Source: Roseibium aquae (GTDB lineage: Bacteria; Pseudomonadota; Alphaproteobacteria; Rhizobiales; Stappiaceae). From it: DNA of 64,000 bases. Under the pieces are notes generated by a model. That model had not been told where the DNA came from. It made no database searches and saw only the letters and a program-made list of their open reading frames with translations. The position numbers were made by a program, and so were the translations under genes. Below, one piece after another: positions 25,932-35,491 of the stretch; within the stretch, counting starts at the first letter, position 1, and each line of letters starts with the position of its first letter. The DNA lies in assembly GCF_008711285.1 (NCBI RefSeq), contig NZ_VXDC01000006.1, positions 124,001 through 188,000 on the forward strand, read 5' to 3'.

Positions 25932-26053
25932 GTCATCCCGGACGCAGCGCAAGCGGAGATCCGGGATCGGGGCACCCTCATTCCATCTGTGTGATGCCGC
26001 ACATCCACCAGAAACTTCGAGGCTCGCCGATCCCGGCTCAAGGCCGGGATGAC
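25932..26053. repeat. palindromic REP/BIME-like element
   Basis: The ends GTCATCCCGG (25932-25941) and CCGGGATGAC (26044-26053) are perfect inverses. Inside them CCGGGATCGG (25961-25970) and CCGATCCCGG (26027-26036) are again perfect inverses. The 122-base unit could fold into one long nested hairpin. It fills most of the gap between hmgA and the MBL gene and looks like the GTCATCCCGG-type interspersed palindromes of Alphaproteobacteria. It may affect read-through between hmgA and the rest of the operon. Confidence 0.8.
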
Positions 26054-26129
26054 GGCAGCGGGCTCGATTCACTTAGAGACCCAAGTCCCGGATCACATCC
26101 GGCACGGCAAGGCCCCTGCCCCTTTGCCT

Positions 26130-27500
26130 CTACTTGTCCCAAGTGCCTTCAGGCGTGCCGTCGTATTTCTTTTCCAAACTGTCCCAGCAGTCGATGTAAT
26201 CGTCTTGGAGGGGGGCCTCCTTGGCCGCAAATTCCGTCAGGTGCTGCGGGAACCGGGTCTCGAACATGAAGGACATGGTCTGGTCGAGCTTATGCGGCTT
26301 CAGATCGCTTGTGGAGGCGCCTTCGAACGCTTCGCGATCCGGCCCGTGCGGCAGCATCATGTTGTGCAGGCTCATGCCGCCCGGCACGAAGCCCTGCGGT
26401 TTGGCATCATACTGGCCATAGATATTGCCCATCAGCTCGGACATGATGTTCTTGTGGTACCAGGGCGGACGGAAGGTGTTTTCCATCACCATCCAGCGCT
26501 CGCGGAACAGCACGAAGTCGATATTGGCCGTACCCGGCACGCCGGACGGCGCTGTCAGGACGGTGAAAATCGACGGATCCGGGTGATCGAACAGGATTGC
26601 GCCGATCGGGCAGTAGGTCCGCAGGTCGTATTTCACCGGCGCATAATTGCCGTGCCAGGCGACCACATCGAGCGGCGACTGATTGATGTCGGTCTTGTGG
26701 AACTGGCCGCACCATTTGATCGTGAGCGTCGACGGCACCTCGCGATCCTCATACCAGGCGACGGGTGTCTTGAAGTCGCGGCGGTTGGCCATGCAGTTGG
26801 CACCGATCGGACCCCGGCCCGGCAGCTCGAATTTCTGGCCGTAGTTTTCGCAGACAAAGCCGCGCGCCGGCCCCTCCAGAAGCTCGACCCGGTAGACCAG
26901 CCCGCGCGGGATGATGGCGATTTCCTTCGGCTCCAGGTCCATGACACCAAGCTCGGTGTAGAACCGCAACCGGCCTTCCTGAGGCACGATCAGGATCTCG
27001 CTGTCGGCGGAATAGAAATAGTCATCGATCATGCTGTCGGTGACCAGATAGATATGGCTCGCCATGCCGACCTGCGTATTGACGTCGCCGGCGGTCGTCA
27101 TGGTCCGCATGCCGGTCAGCCAGGTCAGCTTGTCTTCCGTGTACGGCACCGGGTCCCAGCGGTACTGGCCGAGCGAAATCACATCGTCGACCACATGCGG
27201 GGCGGACTTCCAATAAGGCAGATCGATCTTCGTATAGCGGCCCGAATGCTTCACCGAAGGCCGGATCCGGTAACACCAGGTCCGCTCGTTCTGGTGGCTG
27301 GGTGCCGTGAAGGCCGTGCCGGAGAGCTGCTCGCCGTAAAGGCCAAAGGCGCATTTCTGCGGGCTGTTCATGCCTTGCGGCAGGGACCCCGGAAGGGCTT
27401 CGGTCTCAAAGTCATTGCCGAAACCGGGCATGAACTCGAGCTTCGCCTGATTGATGGAAAGACCACGCGAATCTGCGTGGGCGGTGTTGATTTGGTCCAT
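26130..27500 (-). CDS. hmgA: homogentisate 1,2-dioxygenase
   Basis: A 456-residue ring-cleaving dioxygenase converting homogentisate and oxygen to maleylacetoacetate, with non-haem Fe(II). The iron ligands are visible with the spacing of the human enzyme: His349 and Glu355 in [16 protein letters not shown] and His385 in [14 protein letters not shown]-terminal [18 protein letters not shown] and [19 protein letters not shown] also match. The ATG at 27500 has a GGGAGGAC site, so six upstream codons are dropped. It heads the minus-strand aromatic region; the palindromic element separates it from the MBL and FAH genes. No regulator gene lies next to it. Confidence 0.97.
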   Translation of the reverse strand: MDQINTAHADSRGLSINQAKLEFMPGFGNDFETEALPGSLPQGMNSPQKCAFGLYGEQLSGTAFTAPSHQNERTWCYRIRPSVKHSGRYTKIDLPYWKSAPHVVDDVISLGQYRWDPVPYTEDKLTWLTGMRTMTTAGDVNTQVGMASHIYLVTDSMIDDYFYSADSEILIVPQEGRLRFYTELGVMDLEPKEIAIIPRGLVYRVELLEGPARGFVCENYGQKFELPGRGPIGANCMANRRDFKTPVAWYEDREVPSTLTIKWCGQFHKTDINQSPLDVVAWHGNYAPVKYDLRTYCPIGAILFDHPDPSIFTVLTAPSGVPGTANIDFVLFRERWMVMENTFRPPWYHKNIMSELMGNIYGQYDAKPQGFVPGGMSLHNMMLPHGPDREAFEGASTSDLKPHKLDQTMSFMFETRFPQHLTEFAAKEAPLQDDYIDCWDSLEKKYDGTPEGTWDK

Positions 27501-27704
27501 GGTTGCGTCCTCCCGCACCGTGCTGGCCTCAATTTAGTTTCACTTGTAACCAAATGGATCGTAGCGGTCAAGCGCGACCTCATCCGCCCCGGCCGCAAAC
27601 GCCTTTTGTGGCCGTCCGCAGGCCATTTCTTCCGAACGGGTAGCTTTGGCTTAACTTTCCCAGCCTACCCTGAGAACAGGTTCGTTCATGCATAAGGTTG
27701 CCCG

Positions 27705-29738
27705 ATGTCACTCAGAAACCGCATCTTTTTTGCCGCCACCGGCGTTTTCCTTGTCGGTTTTCTCGCCTTGGTCACATCCATGACCTTGATGATCCAGAGT
27801 ACGACCAGCAAGTCTGGGGAAGACCTGATTATCAAGACATCGGAAGCACTTTCTCTGGAAGCCAGCGAAACGATCGGCGCGGCGCAATTGGCGGCGCGCG
27901 CGGCCGCAGATGCCCTGGAAGGCCTTCAACATGCCGGCGTGACGGACCGGAACGCCTATGGCGCGGTGATGCAGCACCAGATCAGTCAGAACAAGCATTT
28001 CGTCGGCGGCGGCGCGATCTTCGAACCCAACATGATCGGAGCCGATGCCGATAGCCCCGGGACGGGCTTTTCCGACGACAGCGGCCGCTTCATTCCCTAT
28101 TTCTACAACGATGGAGCTTCGGTTGCCTGGGAGCCTTTGATTTTTGGAGGCGATAGCGGGTCGGAAGAATGGTACGACAAACCCAAGAATCTTGGCCGCG
28201 ACACCGTGACCGAGCCTTATCTTTATCCGGTCAATGGCGTTGATGTTCTCATGGCGACCGCCTCGTCTCCCATTCTGGACCAATCCGGCAAGGGCATCGG
28301 CGGGGCGACCATCGACATCTCTTTGGCTGGCCTCCAGGAAATCATCAGTGCCGATCGAGCCTATCAAACCGGCTTTTCCGGTCTCTTGAGCGAAAATGGT
28401 GTCTGGGTATCCCATCCCGATACCAAGCTTTTGGGACAGACTGCGGACGCCTCCTATCTTGCAAAGATCCGGGCCCTTTCGGGGGGCTCATCCTTTACAA
28501 CCGAAGCAGGCATGGCTGAGGTCATCCACGCATTTGAACTCAACGGCACGGGCCAGAACTGGTTTGTCGTGGTTGCCGTTGAGGAAAGCGAGCTTCTGTC
28601 GGCCGCGAATTCGACCATGGGCATCGGGCTCCTGATCGCCGCCATCCTGCTGGTCGGCGGAACAGGACTGATGTGGGTGTTGGGCACGACCATCGCAAAA
28701 CCTGTCCAGGATCTGACGGCTCGCATGCGGGATCTGGCAGCTGGGGACGTGGATACCCAGGTGGCCCACCTCGAGCGCAAGGATGAAATCGGCGAGATGG
28801 CCAACGCCCTCGAGGTCTTCGTCGAAAACGAGAAAGAGCGCCGTGTTCTCCAATCGGACACGGAACGGAGCACTGAAGCCCAACTGCATCGGCAGAAAAT
28901 GATCGATGCCATGATCATCGACTTCGAAGACAGTGTTCGCATGGCCCTTGAGCAAGTCGCGAATGACAGCAGGACGATGGAGCGGACGGCCGAATCTCTC
29001 GACACGATCGCACGCGACACCAGCGCCAAGGTCGCGAACGTATCGTCTTCGTCGCAGGTAGCCCAGGGCAGCGTTCAAACCGTTGCTTCGGCCGCGGAAG
29101 AGTTGTCGGCCTCCATCTCCGAGATCAGCCGGCAGATCGATCAAACGAAGGAAGTCGTCAGCAGCGCAACCGGCGCAGCTCAGGCATCGAACCAGAAAGT
29201 GGAAAGCCTTGACAGCGCCGCACAGAAAATCGGCGAAGTCGTGAGCCTGATCCAGGCGATTGCCGAGCAAACCAACCTCCTCGCCCTCAATGCCACGATC
29301 GAGGCCGCGCGGGCCGGCGAGGCCGGAAAGGGGTTTGCCGTCGTGGCCGCCGAAGTAAAGGAACTGGCGACACAGACCGCAAAAGCGACCGAAGAGATTT
29401 CAACCCAGATCACCGGCATCCAGGCCTCGACAAAGGACGCCGCCGGATCGATCGAGGAAATCGCGGCCATCATGGAACGCGTAAACGAGTTCACCGGCTC
29501 GATTGCCGAGGCGATTTCGCAGCAAGGGGAAGCAACGCAGGAAATCTCGAATAATGTGCAGCAGGCTGCGCAGTGCACCAACGAGATGACCGGCAGCGTC
29601 GAGGATGTGATGCACGGGGCGACCGAAACCAGCACATCGGCCGCCGATGTCTTGTCCGTGTCGCAAAGCGTTTCCGCGCAAGCCCAGGAGCTGGGCAAAA
29701 AGATCGCGGACTTCCTGGCACGGGTCCGGGCCGCATAA
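27705..29738 (+). CDS. methyl-accepting chemotaxis protein (dCache sensor)
   Basis: A 677-residue transmembrane chemoreceptor. TM1 is at about residues 8-29. A periplasmic dCache domain (about 40-300) follows, with [28 protein letters not shown] and a second PAS-like lobe starting [17 protein letters not shown]2 is near 303-325, then a HAMP domain ([19 protein letters not shown]). The cytoplasmic signalling domain contains the hairpin tip [21 protein letters not shown]. No C-terminal CheR-tethering pentapeptide is present. dCache domains of this layout bind amino acids or organic acids; the ligand is unknown. It is divergent from hmgA, 204 bases apart, with a terminator after it. Confidence 0.95.
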   Translation: MSLRNRIFFAATGVFLVGFLALVTSMTLMIQSTTSKSGEDLIIKTSEALSLEASETIGAAQLAARAAADALEGLQHAGVTDRNAYGAVMQHQISQNKHFVGGGAIFEPNMIGADADSPGTGFSDDSGRFIPYFYNDGASVAWEPLIFGGDSGSEEWYDKPKNLGRDTVTEPYLYPVNGVDVLMATASSPILDQSGKGIGGATIDISLAGLQEIISADRAYQTGFSGLLSENGVWVSHPDTKLLGQTADASYLAKIRALSGGSSFTTEAGMAEVIHAFELNGTGQNWFVVVAVEESELLSAANSTMGIGLLIAAILLVGGTGLMWVLGTTIAKPVQDLTARMRDLAAGDVDTQVAHLERKDEIGEMANALEVFVENEKERRVLQSDTERSTEAQLHRQKMIDAMIIDFEDSVRMALEQVANDSRTMERTAESLDTIARDTSAKVANVSSSSQVAQGSVQTVASAAEELSASISEISRQIDQTKEVVSSATGAAQASNQKVESLDSAAQKIGEVVSLIQAIAEQTNLLALNATIEAARAGEAGKGFAVVAAEVKELATQTAKATEEISTQITGIQASTKDAAGSIEEIAAIMERVNEFTGSIAEAISQQGEATQEISNNVQQAAQCTNEMTGSVEDVMHGATETSTSAADVLSVSQSVSAQAQELGKKIADFLARVRAA

Positions 29739-29763
29739 ACCCGGCCAACCCAAGACCGATCCG

Positions 29764-29796
29764 ACCCCCGGACGTGAAAATCCGGGGGTATTCTTT
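29764..29796 (+). terminator. rho-independent terminator after chemoreceptor gene
   Basis: ACCCCCGGA (29764-29772) pairs perfectly with TCCGGGGGT (29781-29789) around an 8-base loop, followed by ATTCTTT. It lies 25 bases after the stop codon. Confidence 0.82.
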
Positions 29797-29881
29797 ACGC
29801 CGTTTCCAGCCGAACCTTCTTGCCTGTGCGCCCCTTTCGCGATAAGAACAAAACAAGAACTTTGAACAGATCGAGTTTGCC

Positions 29882-30202
29882 ATGACCGCGCCATTTGCAC
29901 CTCCGCCCGCATCCGCAGAGCCGACACCAAAACCGGCCGGTGTCGCCGGTACGCTACTGGGGGAGCTCACCCGGACCGATCTCGACACAATGGTGCTGTA
30001 TCTGGAGAGGGCGCAGGACAGAGCGGAGCGGATCCGCGAGAACACGCCCGCTGGCAGTTATCTGGACCGGGTGCTCGAGCGGACCATCGCGGGCATCGCC
30101 CTGGAACTCACCCAGCTTCGCTACCTGCTTGGCGAAAGCAACGAGTTGCCGTCGGGCTTTTCCTCCCCTTTGACCAGACGGCGCATGCATCCCGCGCTTT
30201 AG
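29882..30202 (+). CDS. small hypothetical protein, 106 aa
   Basis: Not recognised. It begins with a Pro/Ala-rich 20-residue leader, then LTRTDLDTMVLYLERAQDRAE and a helical stretch to LTQLRYLLGESNELPSG, probably one or two amphipathic helices. No signal peptide or membrane segment is seen. The ribosome site is weak. It follows the chemoreceptor terminator, so it has its own promoter if expressed. An overlapping minus-strand frame exists, but the plus-strand composition is more protein-like. Moderate doubt about whether it is a gene. Confidence 0.5.
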   Translation: MTAPFAPPPASAEPTPKPAGVAGTLLGELTRTDLDTMVLYLERAQDRAERIRENTPAGSYLDRVLERTIAGIALELTQLRYLLGESNELPSGFSSPLTRRRMHPAL

Positions 30203-30457
30203 GCCGGCGGGTGGCGGAGCGGCATCAACCAACCGGCCAGAGCCGCCGGTTCCAATGCATCCAAAAAACGTCCGGCCTTGCCCGTCGATCTTGACGGTGC
30301 TGTCCATGCGCTCAATGGGCGGGACGCCTCTTGAAAATGCGCCTCGGCCACCACACGACTTTGAATCGGACGCAAGAGCACCGACTTCTCTTTGAGAATT
30401 CCCCGGGCCAAACTATTGTCCGGTGAAGTGCCCCCTGTCGGTGAGATCCGTTTCCAA

Positions 30458-31750
30458 ATGGTCCTTGAAACCAGCATCCTGTTCTGCCTGATCCTTCTCA
30501 ACGGCGCCCTCGCCATGTCGGAATTGGCCATCGTTTCCGCCCGTCCGGCTCGGCTCAAGACACGCGGAGACCGGGGCGCCCTTCTTGCGCTGAAGCTGGC
30601 GGAGGATCCGGGCCGGTTCCTGTCGACGGTTCAAATCGGAATCACCCTTGTCGGCGTTCTGTCCGGCGCCTTTTCCGGCGCCACACTGGGCCTGAGGGCA
30701 TCGACCGCGCTGGAGGCGGCCGGATTGTCCCCGGATGTCGCCCAGCCGCTCGGCGTCGGGTCTGTCGTGGTTGCTGTGACTTATTTGTCCCTAGTGATTG
30801 GCGAACTGGTTCCCAAACAGGCCGCCCTCGCCAATCCGGAAGGCATCGCCGCGCGCGTGGCGCCGGCCATGACGGTGCTTGCATTTTTCGCCGCGCCGCT
30901 GGTCTGGGTCCTGGACAATTCGGGAAAACTCCTCTTGTCGGTGTTGGGGCTCGACCGCAACCAGAAGCAGCGGGTTACGGACGAAGAAATCCAGCTTCTG
31001 ATCTCCGAAGCAGCGACGGATGGCGTGATCGAAAAGGGCGAGACCGAAATGATCGCCGGCGTCATGCGCATTGCCGACCGCTCCGCGAAAGGCCTGATGA
31101 CCCCGAGGCACGAAGTCGTGGTGGCGGATGCGAGGGAAAGCCGCGAGCAAATCCTGAACCGGTTCATCGAGAGCGGCCGGACACGCCTGCCTTTGCGGGA
31201 CGGCGGCGCGGACGAGATCATCGGCATTTTACACATCCGCGACCTGCTGGCCTCACGTCCCGACGCCTTCGATCCGCGTGAGTTGATGATGAACGCCCCG
31301 GTGATCCATGACGGCCTTCCCGCCATGGATGTGGTCGACCGTCTTCGCGCATCCAAGGAACACATGCTCCTGGTTTATGACGAATACGGTCATTTCGAGG
31401 GCCTGGTCACCGCGATGGATATTCTGGGAGCGATCGCGGGAGGATTCGATGAAACCGAGCACGACGAGCCGAAGATGGTGGAACGGGAAGACGGTTCCTT
31501 CCTGGTGGCCGGCTGGATGCCGATCGACGAATTCTCGGTTTCGCTGGGCCTCTCGCTGGCCGATGACGGCGACTATGAGACGGTGGCCGGGCTTGTACTG
31601 TTTCTCTCTGCCGAACTGCCGAAGGTCGGGCAGATCGTCCGGTTGGGTGACTGGCGGATCGAAGTGGTCGACATGGACGGACGCAGGGTCGACAAGCTTC
31701 TGGTGCAGAAGGTCCCCGTGAGCGCGCCAGATGCGCAGTCCACCAGGTGA
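30458..31750 (+). CDS. CorC/HlyC-type membrane protein (DUF21, CBS pair, transporter-associated domain)
   Basis: A 430-residue protein. An N-terminal DUF21/CNNM domain with about four membrane segments (first: ETSILFCLILLNGALAMSEL) ends near residue 190. A CBS pair follows (RSAKGLMTPRHEVVVADARE near 215 and HMLLVYDEYGHFEGLVTAMD near 310), and a C-terminal CorC/HlyC domain (about 345-425) starts EDGSFLVAGWMPIDEFSVSLG. Relatives are linked to magnesium or cobalt export, and the old name hemolysin is historical. The ATG at 30458 starts just before the first helix; earlier in-frame starts lack a good ribosome site. Metal specificity cannot be seen. Confidence 0.9.
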   Translation: MVLETSILFCLILLNGALAMSELAIVSARPARLKTRGDRGALLALKLAEDPGRFLSTVQIGITLVGVLSGAFSGATLGLRASTALEAAGLSPDVAQPLGVGSVVVAVTYLSLVIGELVPKQAALANPEGIAARVAPAMTVLAFFAAPLVWVLDNSGKLLLSVLGLDRNQKQRVTDEEIQLLISEAATDGVIEKGETEMIAGVMRIADRSAKGLMTPRHEVVVADARESREQILNRFIESGRTRLPLRDGGADEIIGILHIRDLLASRPDAFDPRELMMNAPVIHDGLPAMDVVDRLRASKEHMLLVYDEYGHFEGLVTAMDILGAIAGGFDETEHDEPKMVEREDGSFLVAGWMPIDEFSVSLGLSLADDGDYETVAGLVLFLSAELPKVGQIVRLGDWRIEVVDMDGRRVDKLLVQKVPVSAPDAQSTR

Positions 31751-31886
31751 CCGGAGGCTTACCAAAACAAAAAGTGATCCGCCGCCATTTTCCTCTTCAG
31801 GTTGCATTCTGTGAGTTGCTGATATCTCTTTTCAACCGCCAATCCCTCGGCTAGCGTCACCAAACCCGTAACTGGAGATCCCCCTC

Positions 31887-33377
31887 ATGCGTCTTGCCGC
31901 CCTACTTGCCGCAGCTTTGCTTGCGTCTGTCTCGACAACCGCATTCGCGAAAGACAGGCTGACCATCGTTCACGTCAATGACCTTGATCGAATGGAGGGG
32001 ACGGGCGACACCGGCGGTGTCGCCCGGCTCGCCACGGTGATTTCGGATATCCGCGCCCAAGGCGGCACCGTTCTGGCGACCAGCGCCGGCGACAGCATTT
32101 CCCCGTCCTTGTTGTCGAGCTTCGACGAAGGCGCACACATGATCGCCCTGATGAACATGGTTGGGCTGGACGCCATGGCGCTTGGCAATCACGAGTTTGA
32201 TTTTGGCCCCGATGTGCTGCGCACGCGCATCTCGGAAGCGAATTTCACCATGCTTTCCAACAATGCCTACGAGCCGGACGGCACCCTTGTGGACGGGGTT
32301 GCGGACAACATGATGGTCGAGGTTGGCGATCATACCGTTGGCCTGTTCGGCCTTACCACCGACGGCACGGCCGTGAAATCCTCACCGGGCGATGTCACCT
32401 TCAAGGATCCGGTCGAAGTGGCGGCGGCAACGGCGGCCGCGCTGCGCGAAGCCGGGGCGGATGTCGTGATCGCGCTGGCGCATACGGACCGGCCGGAAGA
32501 CATCCAACTGCTTGAGGCCGGTGACATTGACCTGCTGCTGTCGGGCGACGATCACGACCTGGTCATCAGCTACAACGGCCGGGTCGCCATGGTCGAGAGC
32601 AGCAGCCAGGCCAGTCTCGTGACGGTGGTCACGCTTGACATCGAGACGGTGGAAGGCCGCAGGGGACCGCAGGTCGAATGGAGTCCGGCATTCGAGGTGA
32701 TCAACACGGTGGCGGTCGAGCCGGATCCCGTTGTGGCGGCCGAAGTGGCGAAATATGAAGCGTTCCTGTCAGCCGAACTCGACATTGAAATTGGCGAGAC
32801 CCCGGTTCTGCTCGACACGCGGCGGACAACCGTCCGGGCCGCTGAAAGCGCATTCGGCAATCTGACCGTGGACGCCATGCGGCTCGAAACCGGGGCCGAT
32901 GTGGCGATCACGAATGGCGGCGGCATCCGGGGCGACACGACCTATGAGCCGGGCACGGTGATCACCCGCCGCGATATCCTGACGGAACTGCCCTTTGGCA
33001 ACAAGACCGTGTTGCTGGAGGTTTCGGGCGCCGACATCCTGGCGGCGCTGGAAAATGGCGTTTCGGCGGTCGAGGATGGCGGCGGCCGCTTTCCCCATGT
33101 GTCCGGCATGACCTTCGCCTTTGACAGCTCCAAGCCGGCCGGCAGCCGGGTGTCCGGCGTGATGATCGGCGGCGCACCCCTCGACGAAGGCGTGACCTAC
33201 CTTCTGGCGACCAACGATTTCATGGGCAATGGCGGGGACGGCTACGCCATGTTCGCCGGCAAGCCAAGCGTGATCGAGGCAAACGCGGCCGAGTTGATGG
33301 CCGCGCAGGTGATCCGCGCTTTTGAAACCGGCGGTGCCGTTCCAACGCTCGACGGGCGGATCACCCAGATCAATTAA
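31887..33377 (+). CDS. secreted UshA-like metallophosphoesterase / 5'-nucleotidase
   Basis: A 496-residue periplasmic enzyme with a signal peptide (LAALLAAALLASVSTTAFA, cleaved before KDRL). The N-terminal calcineurin-like domain shows SAGDSISPSLLS, ALGNHEFDFGPD, IALAHTDRPED and LSGDDHDLV. The first metal motif reads HVNDLDRMEG, where the usual D-x-H is D-x-D. The C-terminal 5'-nucleotidase domain (about 295-490) has ITNGGGIRGDTTYEPG and the substrate loop FMGNGGDGYAMF. It would hydrolyse nucleotides or related phosphates outside the cytoplasm for phosphate or nucleoside use. It stands alone, 136 bases after the CorC-like gene. Confidence 0.9.
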   Translation: MRLAALLAAALLASVSTTAFAKDRLTIVHVNDLDRMEGTGDTGGVARLATVISDIRAQGGTVLATSAGDSISPSLLSSFDEGAHMIALMNMVGLDAMALGNHEFDFGPDVLRTRISEANFTMLSNNAYEPDGTLVDGVADNMMVEVGDHTVGLFGLTTDGTAVKSSPGDVTFKDPVEVAAATAAALREAGADVVIALAHTDRPEDIQLLEAGDIDLLLSGDDHDLVISYNGRVAMVESSSQASLVTVVTLDIETVEGRRGPQVEWSPAFEVINTVAVEPDPVVAAEVAKYEAFLSAELDIEIGETPVLLDTRRTTVRAAESAFGNLTVDAMRLETGADVAITNGGGIRGDTTYEPGTVITRRDILTELPFGNKTVLLEVSGADILAALENGVSAVEDGGGRFPHVSGMTFAFDSSKPAGSRVSGVMIGGAPLDEGVTYLLATNDFMGNGGDGYAMFAGKPSVIEANAAELMAAQVIRAFETGGAVPTLDGRITQIN

Positions 33378-33569
33378 AACAGGTTCCGGTCGGATTGCCG
33401 CATCACGCTCCAATCTGACCGGGACAATTCCTGGTGTTTTCGGAGTGTAGAAGCGGTCTCTCCTGTTTCGATTGATCGCGAGGCGATTCAGTCTTGTCAG
33501 GAGAGCAACCAAGCACAGCAATCGGTCGTGGCCTTTGGAGGCGTTCCGGTTTTCCCGAAGGCCGCAGCC

Positions 33570-33704
33570 GGATGGCGGGACCGGCAGGATGTGTTCGACT
33601 ACATAGAGATGTTCTACAACCCGAAGGGCAAGCATGTCAGGAACGGGATGCTGTCGCCCTTCGAGTTCAAACGACGACAGGAAATGAGAACCGAGGGTGT
33701 CTAG
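33570..33704 (+). pseudogene. C-terminal remnant of an IS3-family transposase
   Basis: The frame ending in TAG at 33702-33704 reads WRDRQDVFDYIEMFYNPKGK, then HVRNGMLSPFEFKRRQEM. This is the end of the IS3 orfB integrase domain (VFDYIEMFYNPKRRH-type motif, with the SP-x-EFE block). Only about 45 residues of some 270 survive, with no catalytic DDE residues and no start. The bases just after the stop (GAAAACTCGGGGCG) look like the right terminal repeat of such elements. The upstream part back to 33378 shows no matching sequence. It is a fossil insertion between the phosphoesterase and GGDEF genes. Confidence 0.75.
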
Positions 33705-33803
33705 AAAACTCGGGGCGTTTTTATAAAGCGTCCAAAGATGCCCGCCCGCTCAAGACGCGATCAGCTCGGGACGTGATTCAGGTCCGATGAAACGCCCGCT
33801 GAT

Positions 33804-35036
33804 CTAGGTCAGCCCCGCGAAGCGCACGCAATTCCGGCCTTCTTTCTTTGCCGTGTAGAGAGCGGAATCGGCGCGGGCGATCAGGTGTTCGGCCACCTCA
33901 GAGCCATTGAACAGCGCAACGCCCTGGCTCAGGCTCGTCCGGATGATCTGTCCCTCGTGATGGACCGTCACCGATCCGACCGCGATGCGAACCCGCTCAG
34001 CAACTTCCAGAACCACCGTTTCATTCGCATCGGATAGAAAAACAAGAAACTCCTCGCCGCCATATCTTCCCAGATGGTCATAGCCCCGGAGGGTGTGTTT
34101 GATCCGGCCTGCCACTTCCCTCAGGACCGCATCCCCACCCAGGTGACCGTGCGTGTCATTGACGGATTTGAAGTGATCGATGTCCGCCATGATGACCGCA
34201 ACACCATGGTCCTTACGCCGGGCTTTCGAGAGCTCGGCTTCAAGCAGTTCCATGATGGCGCTGCGGTTCAAGATCCCCGTCAACCCGTCGTGCATCGCCT
34301 GGTCCTTCAGCTTCTTGTGCGCCTCGACCAGCTGTCCGTTAAGATCATAAAGCTGCTGATAAAGTAGGCTTTTTTCGATGATCACCGAAACCTGTCCGGC
34401 GATCTGCAAAAAAGTCTCGTGATGAAGGTCGCGATACGTGTTCTTTTCCCGGCTTGAGAAAAACAGAAAGCCGAGCGGCTTGCCGTTGGCGATCAGCGGG
34501 CATGTCAGGCTGGAGTTGATGCCTTCAGCCACAACAATGCGGGTCGCTTTCGAATGCGGGTTCTGCGCCAGATGCGCCTCAAGATCGTTGAGGATCCGCG
34601 GCTGGCCGGTCTGAAGGATCTTTTCCAGGCTGCTGCCGGCCATTCGAGCCGAATAGTTCTTGCTGATGCGAAGATCGCGATAATCCGCCTTCGCCCAGAA
34701 AGCGCGCAGCTTGCCACCGTTGTCTTCCAGCAACGCGCAGCCGATGCGGTCATAAGGGATAAGCTTGTGAAACGTCTGATAGATCCGTTCCAGAACGTTC
34801 TCGGCAAAAAGCTCGCTCCCGATTTCGAGCGAGAGTTCCTGAAATTTCCGGAATTCGTCGAAGCGGGCTTCCAGCCAGTTTCCCAACTGCGCCAGCTCGC
34901 TGCCGAAGGCATCAATCGGGTCGGCGATATTGCCGGGAACGGGAACGGCGCCGAATTGCCCGGTCCGCATCTGCCGGACAGCGGCTTCATAGGCTTCGAG
35001 ACGCTGGAGGTCATTTGCTGTGATTGAGACTGGCAT
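33804..35036 (-). CDS. GAF-GGDEF diguanylate cyclase
   Basis: A 410-residue soluble protein. A helical N-terminus comes first, then a GAF domain (about 65-225, with LIPYDRIGCALLEDNGGK and NSSLTCPLIANGKPLGFLFF), a short coiled linker (DLNGQLVEAHKKLKDQAMHD), and a GGDEF domain (about 245-405). The active site is GRYGGEEFLVFLS, the GGEEF form. It is preceded by RGYD, a proper RxxD inhibitory site, so product feedback is expected. The Mg and substrate residues in MADIDHFKSVNDTHGH are intact. It should make cyclic di-GMP in response to a small ligand of the GAF domain, which is unknown. Confidence 0.93.
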   Translation of the reverse strand: MPVSITANDLQRLEAYEAAVRQMRTGQFGAVPVPGNIADPIDAFGSELAQLGNWLEARFDEFRKFQELSLEIGSELFAENVLERIYQTFHKLIPYDRIGCALLEDNGGKLRAFWAKADYRDLRISKNYSARMAGSSLEKILQTGQPRILNDLEAHLAQNPHSKATRIVVAEGINSSLTCPLIANGKPLGFLFFSSREKNTYRDLHHETFLQIAGQVSVIIEKSLLYQQLYDLNGQLVEAHKKLKDQAMHDGLTGILNRSAIMELLEAELSKARRKDHGVAVIMADIDHFKSVNDTHGHLGGDAVLREVAGRIKHTLRGYDHLGRYGGEEFLVFLSDANETVVLEVAERVRIAVGSVTVHHEGQIIRTSLSQGVALFNGSEVAEHLIARADSALYTAKKEGRNCVRFAGLT

Positions 35037-35491
35037 GTTCTTCTCTACTCCTCCACTGTTTGCTCCGCCCGTCTCCTTGCCAGCAACGTCGGGAGCACCC
35101 TGACGATCTGATCAGCTGCGACCCGGCCACTGCGGCGTCGAGCCGAAGCTGCCACAGGGCTGACAAGCTCCGCCGCAGCCCCTTCCCAAACCGCCTGCCC
35201 AAGAATAAGCAAAACAACGTACCCTGCACTTCAAAAATTACTGAAAGAGGGGCGATATCTTTACTTTCAAGAGAAATGTATTTCTCAAACCTCACCCAAT
35301 AGTGAATTCAAAGCTACACACAAATAAGCAATCCTGCTTGGAAATGCCGGGCCAAAACCGTTTTCGAAGTTGGGTAGAAAACCGGGCGTCCGGCCAACGG
35401 ACCCTGCGGCACCCGTGGCGTCACGGCAGGCCGACGGCCCTGCGCGCGGCAGCGCTTTTTTTGAAAAACCGGGTTTGCGCCGATCTTCGGC
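35037..35491. other. intergenic region, partly AT-rich
   Basis: These 455 bases lie upstream of the minus-strand GAF-GGDEF gene and downstream of the HerA-like gene. Bases about 35205-35345 are clearly more AT-rich than the surroundings and may hold the promoter of the cyclase gene. A run of seven T at about 35456-35462 follows a GC-rich patch, but no good stem was found. No convincing gene is seen. Confidence 0.5.

Noticed and set aside
33494-33790. 98-residue plus-strand frame over the IS3 remnant
   Set aside because: The transposase similarity is in another frame that ends at 33704; this frame is its out-of-frame shadow.
35440-35462. T-run near the HerA-like gene as a terminator
   Set aside because: The T-run follows a GC-rich patch, but only a 4-bp stem can be drawn, and its strand does not match the end of either neighbouring gene.
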